The notes under the pieces: model-generated
Database searches by the model: none
Seen by the model: the letters and a program-made list of their open reading frames with translations, nothing else
What the model was told of the DNA's origin: nothing
Assembly (NCBI GenBank): GCA_016186905.1
Contig: JACPKS010000006.1
Span: 1-54,361, forward strand
Length of the DNA stretch: 54,361 nt
Source of the DNA: Deltaproteobacteria bacterium
GTDB lineage: Bacteria > Bdellovibrionota > UBA1018 > UBA923
Direction: 5' to 3'
Program-made: the position numbers and the translations under genes
In this document: piece by piece, positions 1 through 7,058 of the stretch
How positions within the stretch are numbered: position 1 is the stretch's first letter
Layout of the letters: every line of letters starts with the position of its first letter

Positions 1-36
1 GGCGCGCCACACCACGAAAAGTAGGTCGGCACCTTT

Positions 37-732
37 TTAGTTTTTGCGGGCGACGAGGCTTGCCACGACGTGCTTGCCGTTGTCGATCTCGCGGTATTTC
101 AGGATCTCGAGATCCTTGAACATCTCCCGGAGTTCGCCGCGCTCGAGAAGATACGCGCGGTTCTGCGTCTTGTCGTACTTGAGTTCATCCACCGTGTTGT
201 TTTCAAACACCACGATGCCGCCTTTTTTAAGCCCCTTTTTGATCTGCGGGATGAGCGGGCGGCTCAAGAAATAAAACACCATGATGACCTCGTAGCTTTC
301 GGGCTGGATCTGGTACTTGTTGAGGTCTGCGATCACGGTGCGGATACGCACGCCGTTATCCTGCGCCAGGCGCTTGGCTTTGCGAACGGCGACCTCTGAA
401 ATGTCCACGCCCTCGACGACAAAACCTTTCTTCGCGAGATAAACGGCGTTTCGTCCCTCGCCCATCGCGATGTCGAGCGCGCGTCCCACGGGAAAAAGCG
501 GCAGGCTTTCCACGAGAAACGAAGCCGGGTCTTTTCCGAAAACGTAGCCCTTGTGCTTGCTGTAGATCTTGTCCCAGCGGGCCTTGTCGGTGTCGGCATC
601 ATCGCCGGTGAGTTTCTGGAAATAATTGAGCCCCGTCCCGGGCTTCGCGGCTGGAGCGCCGGGCGCTGTCGTCGCTGCCCGCGCCGAACTCGCATTCATC
701 GCGAGCGCGCCGACCGCCGCGTAAAAAAACAT
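37..732 (-). CDS. Secreted SAM-dependent methyltransferase, TehB-like class I fold
   Basis: Class I (Rossmann) methyltransferase of about 231 residues. The SAM-binding motif I reads ALDIAMGEGRNAVYLA (about residues 85-100), followed by the acidic residue in GVDIS that normally holds the SAM ribose. This glycine-rich form resembles the tellurite-resistance/thiopurine group, but the substrate cannot be told. The frame is open up to a GTG at 813. I prefer the ATG at 730-732 because it begins a clean signal peptide (MFFYAAVGALAMNASSARA) and leaves the perfect palindrome at 761-786 outside the gene. No clear ribosome site was seen for either start. Export is unusual for a SAM enzyme, so it may be anchored or the leader may be miscalled. 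It is divergent from the flavoprotein gene at 875. Confidence 0.8.
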   Translation of the reverse strand: MFFYAAVGALAMNASSARAATTAPGAPAAKPGTGLNYFQKLTGDDADTDKARWDKIYSKHKGYVFGKDPASFLVESLPLFPVGRALDIAMGEGRNAVYLAKKGFVVEGVDISEVAVRKAKRLAQDNGVRIRTVIADLNKYQIQPESYEVIMVFYFLSRPLIPQIKKGLKKGGIVVFENNTVDELKYDKTQNRAYLLERGELREMFKDLEILKYREIDNGKHVVASLVARKN

Positions 733-760
733 CGCGGCGGACAATCTCGCGCTCACTTCG

Positions 761-786
761 CCAAACGTGACACCTGTCACGTTTGG
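761..786. promoter_or_regulatory. 26-bp palindrome, CRP/FNR-superfamily-like operator
   Basis: Two exact 12-bp arms (CCAAACGTGACA and its complement) flank a 2-bp centre. The core is GTGA-N6-TCAC, the spacing and half-sites of CRP-family operators. It lies between the divergent methyltransferase (start 732) and the reductase-like gene (start 875), so it could control both. No T-run follows on either side, which argues against a terminator. Binding is inferred. Confidence 0.6.
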
Positions 787-874
787 ATTGCTCCGTGGAA
801 CATCCAATTGCACGTCTCAAGCGTAGCGAATCCCGCTGGCACGCACAAGTTGCGCGTGTTAAAAAAAACGGAAT

Positions 875-1612
875 ATGGCCCCGCCTCCGATGCAGAACTG
901 GAAAGTGCTTTCAAAGAACGCGCTCACGCACGACGTGTTTGAGCTTAAACTCGAGCGTCCGGCGGGCAGCCTGCCGTTTCGCGCGGGCCAGTATATGAGC
1001 ATCGTGATTCCGGGCGCGGGTCCCGGCGGGCGAAATCTTCGCCGCGCCTATTCGATCGCCTCGCCGCCCGAATCCGCCGAGATCGAGCTTTGCGTAAAAC
1101 TGGTCGACAGCGGGCCGGGCACCCACTATCTGAACAGCCTCAAAGTTGGCGACCGCTTCCAGGCGCAGTTTCCGTTCGGCGATTTTTGTCTCGCCCACGA
1201 CCAAAGTCATCCCGCGCTATTCATCGGCACCGGCACGGGAATCGCGCCTCTGCGCGCGATGGTGCTCGCCAAAGAATGGCAACCGAAAGCTCCAATGGGA
1301 TTTCTGCTCGGCGTGCGCACCGAAGAAGACATTCTTTATCCGGAGCTCTTCCCCGAAATGAAAATCAGCGGACGTGCCGCCGCCTTCTCGGAAGGCCACC
1401 AGCACGTGAAGATCTGCCTATCCCGTCCTAAGGGTGAGTGGCGCGGCTTTCGCGGGCGCGTGACCGATTACCTGCGCGCGCTGGATTGGGATTTCGCGCG
1501 TTCGAATTACTATCTCTGCGGAAGCGGCGCGATGCTCGCCGAGGTCAAAGATTTCCTGAAGAACACCAAAGGCGTGGCTAAATCCCATATTCATGCCGAA
1601 AAGTACTTTTAG
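875..1612 (+). CDS. Ferredoxin-NADP reductase-like flavoprotein
   Basis: A 245-residue FAD- and NAD(P)-binding oxidoreductase of the ferredoxin-NADP+ reductase family. The FAD-binding motif RAYSIAS lies at about residues 57-63 and the nucleotide-binding glycine loop GTGTGIAPLRAM at about 118-129. The CGSGAM motif (about 216) and the terminal EKYF are typical of the bacterial NADPH:ferredoxin/flavodoxin branch. The length is normal and the protein should be cytoplasmic. The start at 875 is the first ATG in frame, with only a weak upstream GGA; ATG 890 (MQNW) is an alternative. It is divergent from the secreted methyltransferase and shares the palindrome at 761-786. The electron partner cannot be named from this window. 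Confidence 0.9.
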   Translation: MAPPPMQNWKVLSKNALTHDVFELKLERPAGSLPFRAGQYMSIVIPGAGPGGRNLRRAYSIASPPESAEIELCVKLVDSGPGTHYLNSLKVGDRFQAQFPFGDFCLAHDQSHPALFIGTGTGIAPLRAMVLAKEWQPKAPMGFLLGVRTEEDILYPELFPEMKISGRAAAFSEGHQHVKICLSRPKGEWRGFRGRVTDYLRALDWDFARSNYYLCGSGAMLAEVKDFLKNTKGVAKSHIHAEKYF

Positions 1613-1704
1613 CGCGCGCCGGGTTTCAGCCGATCCATGAGATTGCGATCGTCATATTCCGTTTGGATCTGGTGGATCCTCTCACCTGACCGCGAGTTCG
1701 CGGG

Positions 1705-2184
1705 CTACTGAGCGCAGCGCAGGTGGATCGTCCCGCCCATGTGATCGCCCGCCTGAAAAATGTACGCGCCAGAAAACGGCTGCCTGCCCGAGCGAAGATC
1801 CAGCACCAGAGTGCCCCACATCCCGCTCTCAAGCCCCGCCGTTCTTACGGCGTCCACATTCTTGAACTGAACATACCCAGTGTATTTGCGCGGGTTGAAA
1901 TCCGGGTTGTTCACCAGAGTCCTGATTTTGAAATAACCGATATACACGTCGTTTAGATTGTTGAGGTCGCCGCCCACGGCCGGATCCACGGTTCGCACCG
2001 TTCCGGTCAGCCTGGAAATCACGATCCTGCCGTTGATCGCGCTCGCGCTGAACCTGAAACCGGCGATCGCCTTACCTTTTGCGCCATGCTGAGAAACGGC
2101 GTTTCCAGTGCAAACATACGCCGCCGCCCCTGCGGCTGGGGCTAACAGCATCATGCCAAGAATCGTCAGTATAAGTTTTCTCAT
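1705..2184 (-). CDS. Small secreted protein of unknown function
   Basis: A 159-residue protein not recognised as any family. It opens with a signal peptide (MRKLILTILGMMLLAPAAGAAA), so export is likely. The mature part has only two cysteines, one just after the leader (YVCTG) and one at the very end (LRCAQ), which could form a disulfide tying the two ends together. The body is rich in alternating polar and hydrophobic residues, suggesting beta structure. The start is supported by the AAGGGAG ribosome site seven bases upstream. It lies next to another small secreted protein on the same strand (2262-2666), about 77 bases apart. Confidence 0.7.
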   Translation of the reverse strand: MRKLILTILGMMLLAPAAGAAAYVCTGNAVSQHGAKGKAIAGFRFSASAINGRIVISRLTGTVRTVDPAVGGDLNNLNDVYIGYFKIRTLVNNPDFNPRKYTGYVQFKNVDAVRTAGLESGMWGTLVLDLRSGRQPFSGAYIFQAGDHMGGTIHLRCAQ

Positions 2185-2261
2185 AAATCTCCCTTACAAT
2201 AATTTTCGATTCCGTGGATTCGCAATCCCATCTCACTTGCGCGCAGTCGTAGCGCGATCGT

Positions 2262-2666
2262 TCAATCCCCGCTGCCCAGATTCTCCAGGCACCACTCGAT
2301 GAGTTTATTCGGCCCTCGCCGGATCGTGCGAAGATCGCGGTTCTGGATCGTGTAGATGACAAAGCAGCTTTGCTCGGAGCGTGAGTAGGGCCGCTCGATC
2401 CGGTTGATCACGAGGAAGCTCACTTGGCACTTGATGAGTTCCAGCGCGGGATATTTCCGCGAAGGAGCCAGCAGGCAGTCCATCTGGGGAATCCCCCGAA
2501 TGTGCTTCACCGAGGCCTCGATGTCCCCCTCGTTCACGGTATCGCCAAGAAGCGCGTCCAGATCCGCGGAGACCGCGCGCTTCACCGCAAGCGGGGCTTG
2601 CCGCTGTTGCGCCCAGACCACTTGGGTAGATCCTGCCAACAACAATAAAATCATTAATGCTCTCAT
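2262..2666 (-). CDS. Small secreted protein of unknown function
   Basis: A 134-residue exported protein with no recognised family. The start ATG at 2666 is chosen over an upstream one at 2759 because it has a good AAGGAG ribosome site and begins directly with a signal peptide (MRALMILLLLAGSTQVVWA, cleavage before QQ). The mature part has four cysteines (in MDCLL, IKCQV, QSCFV and EWCLE), an even number fitting two disulfides in the periplasm. It may be co-transcribed with the downstream secreted gene at 1705-2184. The 320 bases upstream are non-coding and full of hairpins. Confidence 0.65.
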   Translation of the reverse strand: MRALMILLLLAGSTQVVWAQQRQAPLAVKRAVSADLDALLGDTVNEGDIEASVKHIRGIPQMDCLLAPSRKYPALELIKCQVSFLVINRIERPYSRSEQSCFVIYTIQNRDLRTIRRGPNKLIEWCLENLGSGD

Positions 2667-2984
2667 TTTCGGCTCCTTGTCACACGCACGAGCACGCTTT
2701 ACCGGTGCTGTATTTTTTTGTTTGACGCATTGTTTAGCATGCCTTTGCGCTAAGCACAAATAAAAATGGTGCGATGCAGTAATTTGCTCCTCCGCATCCT
2801 GGCAAAAGCCGTATTACGGCTTTTGCATTGGAGCCCCTTCGGGGCTTGCGCGAATTTTTGCTCCTGCAAAAATTTCCGCTCGAATTCAGCGATCACCCGC
2901 TGCTATCGGGGGTATTTTTTAGGCCCACTTGTCAGTCAATGCGCTTGCGCTCGCCACCGAGACCCGTTATTCTCGAAAAACTCT
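2667..2984. other. Intergenic region with three consecutive hairpins
   Basis: There is no convincing gene here. Three hairpins follow one another within 75 bases: 2802-2826 (exact 12-bp arms, GCAAAAGCCGTA and complement), 2832-2846 (AGCCCC, loop TTC, GGGGCT) and 2852-2875 (near-perfect 10-bp arms around TCCT). The region separates the divergent genes at 2666 and 2985. They may be part of an untranslated leader or a small RNA; this is inference. Confidence 0.5.
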
Positions 2985-3164
2985 ATGTTTGGACTATCTG
3001 GCGAACACCTGATTATCCTGGTCGCGGTTCTGTTCATTTTCGGACCGGCTCAGCTTCCTAAGCTTGGAGCCGTACTGGGCAAGACGGCCCGGAATTTCAA
3101 ACACGGATTCAAGGGCGTTCATGAGCCCCAGTACCGCAAGCTCGGTGAGCGCGATGCTGACTGA
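2985..3164 (+). CDS. tatA: TatA/TatE-family Sec-independent translocase subunit
   Basis: A 59-residue protein with the layout of TatA/E: a short N-terminal membrane helix (LIILVAVLFIFGP), the Phe-Gly hinge with FGPAQLPKLG, and an amphipathic helix (LGKTARNFKHGFKG) with a short charged tail. TatA oligomers form the membrane path for folded twin-arginine substrates. The start ATG 2985 was chosen because it puts the membrane helix right at the N-terminus; the open frame extends further upstream without matching the family. No strong ribosome site is visible. No tatB or tatC is adjacent, so this may be a stand-alone copy. The next gene overlaps its 3' end by 11 bases. Confidence 0.85.
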   Translation: MFGLSGEHLIILVAVLFIFGPAQLPKLGAVLGKTARNFKHGFKGVHEPQYRKLGERDAD

Positions 3165-3630
3165 ATTCAAAGGTTTCTTCGAGGAAAACGACCTCGCCAA
3201 AAAAGCCGCGAAAAGCATCAAAGACGGGCGCGAAATCGAAATCCTCGTGCCCGATGCGGGCCCTGTCTCCGACGCTCCGCTTAAGTTCACCTTCACCAAA
3301 GAATCCGGCCGCAACGTCTTGCGCGACGGCGCGCCGACGAGCCCCGACCTCACGTTCACGCTTCCCAAGGCCGCCGCCGACGAGATTCTCACGACGCCCT
3401 TCGAGTCGGTAGGCCAGGTCGGCCTGCGTATTTTCGAGAAAATGCTTTCCTCCGACCCAAAGCAAAAGGTGCGAGCGAAAGTTCACGTGGGTTTCTTAAG
3501 CCTTCTTTCGGGCGGATACTTGGGCGTGCTCGTCTCGGGCGGCGGCGACGTCGCGCGTTTTCTCGCCTCCAAGGGATTGAGCAGCGCGGGAAAGATCAAG
3601 GACGTCGTCTCTAAAATGAAAAACGGCTGA
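3154..3630 (+). CDS. Conserved hypothetical protein, possibly SCP2-like
   Basis: A 158-residue soluble protein. The middle part (KFTFTKESGRNVLRDGAPTS, then PDLTFTLPKAAADEIL) resembles the beta-strand/helix order of SCP2-type lipid-binding proteins, in which a short acyl-chain pocket is formed, but I see no diagnostic motif and regard this as a weak suggestion. The start ATG 3154 overlaps the end of tatA and has GGTGAG just upstream; starts farther upstream (3064, 3121) lie inside tatA. It sits 13 bases before hpt, so tatA, this gene and hpt probably form one transcript. Confidence 0.6.
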   Translation: MLTEFKGFFEENDLAKKAAKSIKDGREIEILVPDAGPVSDAPLKFTFTKESGRNVLRDGAPTSPDLTFTLPKAAADEILTTPFESVGQVGLRIFEKMLSSDPKQKVRAKVHVGFLSLLSGGYLGVLVSGGGDVARFLASKGLSSAGKIKDVVSKMKNG

Positions 3631-3643
3631 AAACGAGAACCGA

Positions 3644-4186
3644 ATGGGAATTCTCGACGAAAAAACCTTCACGAAATACCTGAACCAGACCGACATCGAA
3701 AGCATCGTCCAGACTCTCGCGAACCGCTTAAACCGCGACTACGCCGGCGAAAAAGTCGTGCTCGTCGGCGTACTCAAGGGCGCGTGCGTGCTGATCGCCG
3801 ATCTTTCGCGCTATCTCAAGCTCGACGTCGAGATCGATTTCGTGCGGCTTACCTCGCAAGGCGGAAAAGCGCTGAAAGCTCCCGGCACCGTGAGTATTTT
3901 GAAGGACCTGACGACCGACGTGCGCGACAAGCACGTCATCATCGTCGAGGAAATCATCGACTCGGGCCGCAAGCTGAAATTTCTCTTCGAACGCATCAAA
4001 GCTTCGCAGCCCAAATCGATCGAGGTGCTCACGTTCCTCGACAAAAAAGGAAAACGCCTCGTCGACACGCCCGTGAAATACGTCGGCAAGGTCATCGAAG
4101 ACCAGTTTCTCGTGGGCTACGGCCTCGACCTCGAGGAAAAGTGCCGCAACCTTCCCGAAATCTACTTTCTCAAGTACCCGAACTAG
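3644..4186 (+). CDS. hpt: Hypoxanthine phosphoribosyltransferase
   Basis: A 180-residue purine-salvage enzyme that makes IMP or GMP from hypoxanthine or guanine and PRPP. The PRPP-binding signature reads VIIVEEIIDSG (about residues 99-109), the form used by bacterial Hpt. VLVGVLKGACVLIADL near residue 35 carries the conserved glycine-lysine-glycine pyrophosphate loop, and the C-terminal VGYGLDLEEKCRNLP matches the family end. The length is normal. It follows the hypothetical gene at 3154 by 13 bases and ends against a long inverted repeat (4187-4288) facing valS. It connects functionally with the nucleoside-salvage operon at 11.7-15.5 kb. Confidence 0.95.
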   Translation: MGILDEKTFTKYLNQTDIESIVQTLANRLNRDYAGEKVVLVGVLKGACVLIADLSRYLKLDVEIDFVRLTSQGGKALKAPGTVSILKDLTTDVRDKHVIIVEEIIDSGRKLKFLFERIKASQPKSIEVLTFLDKKGKRLVDTPVKYVGKVIEDQFLVGYGLDLEEKCRNLPEIYFLKYPN

Positions 4187-4288
4187 CCAAAAGGTGGCTG
4201 CTAACTCACGGCGGAAAGCGGTGCGTCATTCTAAAACATCTGATCATATGACGCACCGCTTTGCCGTTAGTTAGCAGCCACCTTTTGG
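4187..4288. terminator. Long inverted repeat between convergent hpt and valS
   Basis: The outer arms are 20 bp and identical (4187-4206 and 4269-4288, CCAAAAGGTGGCTGCTAACT and complement). The inner arms AAAGCGGTGCGTCAT and complement continue the pairing with a few bulged bases, giving a foldback of about 100 bases. The convergent position suggests a two-way terminator. The valS stop codon and its last codons lie inside one arm, and AAGGTGGCTGCT recurs at 33,359. The symmetry with terminal repeats would also fit a tiny inserted element. Confidence 0.7.
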
Positions 4289-7026
4289 AGCTTCGAGATC
4301 GCCCGCTCGATCTCGGCGAGCTTCGCCGCGAACCCGGCGAGTTTTTCGCGTTCTTTATCGACAAGCTCTTTCGGAGCTTTTGAGATGAACGTTTCCTTGG
4401 CGAGCTTGTTCTTCACGTGCTCGATGTCTTTAAGCGCATCGGCTTTTTCTTTTTCGAGGCGCTTCTTCTCGCCGGAAACGTCGACCAGGCCCGCGAGCGG
4501 CACGTAGAACTTCACGCCTTCAGACAGAATCTCCGCGGCTGCGGAATCGCCTTTGAGCTTTCCCGACTCCGGTTCAAGGCTCTCAAGCTGCGCGATCGCC
4601 TTGATGTACAAGACCCCTGCTTGAAAATCCTTGGCGTGCGCGGCATCCGCGGCCTCAAACGTGACCTTCGGACGCGCTTTGGGGGCGATCCCATTTTCTC
4701 CGCGGAACGCGCGCAGCGCTTCGATCGAGTTCTTCCAAAGACCGACAAGCTGCGAAGCGTGCGTCGGCGCGGCTCTTTTCGCGACGGGATACGGCCGCAG
4801 CATGAGCGGCTCTTTTTCGCGCACGCCGTGGCGCGGCGGCAGATGCTGAAAAATCTCTTCCGTCACGAACGGAATCAGCGGATGCGCCAGGGCCAGCGTC
4901 TGCTCGAGCACATAAAGCATGCATACCTTGGTCTCATCGGCCGTCGCGGGACTCTCGAGAAGCGACTTCGAAAACTCGATGTACCAGTCGCAGTACTCGT
5001 TCCACACGAACGTGAACACTTCGTTTGCCGCTTCGTTCAGCCGGAATTCCTCGAACCCTCGATGTACGGTTTCAGCCGCCGCTTCGAAGCACTCGAGAAT
5101 CCACGCGTTCACCGGATGCAATTTCGCCCGGCGGGCTGAGATCCACTCTCCAAGCGGTTTGCCGCCGGTGAGTGCCGTGAAATCCGTGCGTGGCTGGGGC
5201 GCCAGCCCCTCGGCGGTCACGTATCCCAATCGCATGAGCACGTAGCGTGAAGCGTTCCAAAGTTTGTTACAAAAGGCCTTGTAACCGCCGATGCGGTCGA
5301 ACGAAAGTTTCACGTCGCGGCCCTGGCCGGCCATCGCGCTCAATGTAAACCGAAACGCGTCGGCGCCGAAGTCGCGGATGATGTCCAAGGGATCAATCAC
5401 GTTTCCCTTGGTCTTGCTCATCTTCTGGCCTTTTTCGTCGCGCACCATCGCGTGCAGGTACACTCGCTTAAACGGAGCGCGCCCGCCGTTGAAATGCAGG
5501 CCCATCATGATCATGCGCGCGACCCAGAAAAACAGAATGTCGAAGCCCGTTTCCATCACGGCCGTCGGATAAAAAGTTTCGAGCGCTTTTGTTTTCTCCG
5601 GCCACCCCAGCGTCGAAAACGGCCACAGCGACGAGCTAAACCACGTATCGAGCACGTCGGGATCCTGCTTCACGCCGATCGAGCCGCACTTCCCGCACTT
5701 CGTGACGTCGGTACGGCTTACGGTGATGTGCCCGCACTTGTCGCAATACCAAGCGGGTATCTGATGCCCCCACCAGAGCTGGCGCGAAACGCACCAGTCA
5801 CGGATGTTTTCCATCCACTGATAGTACGTATTCACCCAACCCTCGGGCACGAGTTTGATCGCGTCTTCGCGCGCGTCCACTTCGGCAAGCGAGAGTTTCT
5901 CGCCGAGTTTCACCGCCGCGATGGCTTTTTCGGCGAGCGGCTTGACGTTCACGAACCACTGATCGCTCACCGTCGGCTCGACCACGCGCTCGCAGCGCTG
6001 GCACACGCCAACACTGTGCGCGTGATCTTCGGTGCGAACCAAAAGCCCGCGCGCGATGAGATCGGCGACGATCTTCTCGCGCGCTTCGGCGATCGTGCGG
6101 CCCTTGTAGGGCCCGCCGTGCTCGTTCACGCGGCCTTCTTTATCGAATAAGTTAATGACGGAAAGGTTGTGGCGCTTTCCGATTTCGTTGTCGTTGAAAT
6201 CATGCCCCGGAGTGATCTTGAGCGCCCCCGAACCGAACTCGCGATCGACGTAGGCATCGGCGATGATCGGGATCTCGCGGTCAAGCAACGGCAGGCGCAC
6301 TTTTTCCCCGACGAGTTTCTTGTAACGCTCGTCTTCCGGATGCACGGCCACGGCCGTGTCGCCCAAAAGCGTTTCCGGCCGTGTCGTCGCGATGACGAGT
6401 TCGCCGGAGCCGTCGCTCAGCACGTATTTGACGTGCCAGAAGTGACCTTTCCTCTCGGTCGGCACGACCTCCAGATCGGAAAGTGCCGTATGACAGCGAA
6501 AGCACCAGTTGATGATGCGGGCGCCACGATACAAAAGTCCTTGCTCGTAAAGCGAGACGAAAACCTCGCGCACGGCGAGCGAAAGACCCGAATCCATCGT
6601 GAAGCGCTCGCGGCTCCAATCCGGACTTGCGCCGAGCCTTCTCAGCTGCGTCGTGATGATGTTCCCGTATTTCTCTTTCCACTCCCAGACTTTTTGGATG
6701 AAGGCTTCGCGCCCGAGCTTGTGGCGGCTTAAGCCATCCTTCGCGAGCTCGCGCTCGACGACCATCTGTGTCGCGATGCCCGCGTGATCGGTTCCCGGCA
6801 TCCAGAGCGCGTTGAAACCGCACATCCGCTTCCAACGCGTGAGCGCATCCTCGATCGTGACGGTGAGAGCATGACCGTTGTGAAGCGCGCCCGTCACGTT
6901 GGGCGGCGGCATCGCGATCATGAACGGAGGTTTGTCGCTTGCGTCGTCGGCCTTGAAGCAGCCGCTTTTTTCCCACCATCCGTAGATGCGGGATTCAAAC
7001 GACTCTGGATTGTACGCCTTATCCAT
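4267..7026 (-). CDS. valS: Valyl-tRNA synthetase
   Basis: A 919-residue class I aminoacyl-tRNA synthetase charging tRNA-Val. The HIGH motif appears as PPPNVTGALHNGHAL (about residues 40-54) and the KMSKS loop as QKMSKTKGNVIDP (about 535). An editing CP1 insertion with the zinc-type cysteines (CDKCGHITVSRTDVTKCGKCG) sits between them. The C-terminus is the valine-specific coiled-coil arm (EKKRLEKEKADALKDIEHVK, then a lysine-rich helix). The length is typical. It follows rne by 32 bases and may belong to the same transcript. Its last codons fall in the long inverted repeat shared with hpt. Confidence 0.97.
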   Translation of the reverse strand: MDKAYNPESFESRIYGWWEKSGCFKADDASDKPPFMIAMPPPNVTGALHNGHALTVTIEDALTRWKRMCGFNALWMPGTDHAGIATQMVVERELAKDGLSRHKLGREAFIQKVWEWKEKYGNIITTQLRRLGASPDWSRERFTMDSGLSLAVREVFVSLYEQGLLYRGARIINWCFRCHTALSDLEVVPTERKGHFWHVKYVLSDGSGELVIATTRPETLLGDTAVAVHPEDERYKKLVGEKVRLPLLDREIPIIADAYVDREFGSGALKITPGHDFNDNEIGKRHNLSVINLFDKEGRVNEHGGPYKGRTIAEAREKIVADLIARGLLVRTEDHAHSVGVCQRCERVVEPTVSDQWFVNVKPLAEKAIAAVKLGEKLSLAEVDAREDAIKLVPEGWVNTYYQWMENIRDWCVSRQLWWGHQIPAWYCDKCGHITVSRTDVTKCGKCGSIGVKQDPDVLDTWFSSSLWPFSTLGWPEKTKALETFYPTAVMETGFDILFFWVARMIMMGLHFNGGRAPFKRVYLHAMVRDEKGQKMSKTKGNVIDPLDIIRDFGADAFRFTLSAMAGQGRDVKLSFDRIGGYKAFCNKLWNASRYVLMRLGYVTAEGLAPQPRTDFTALTGGKPLGEWISARRAKLHPVNAWILECFEAAAETVHRGFEEFRLNEAANEVFTFVWNEYCDWYIEFSKSLLESPATADETKVCMLYVLEQTLALAHPLIPFVTEEIFQHLPPRHGVREKEPLMLRPYPVAKRAAPTHASQLVGLWKNSIEALRAFRGENGIAPKARPKVTFEAADAAHAKDFQAGVLYIKAIAQLESLEPESGKLKGDSAAAEILSEGVKFYVPLAGLVDVSGEKKRLEKEKADALKDIEHVKNKLAKETFISKAPKELVDKEREKLAGFAAKLAEIERAISKLQKVAAN

Positions 7027-7058
7027 TGCGATTGACCGTTTCTTGCCAAAAACCCGTT

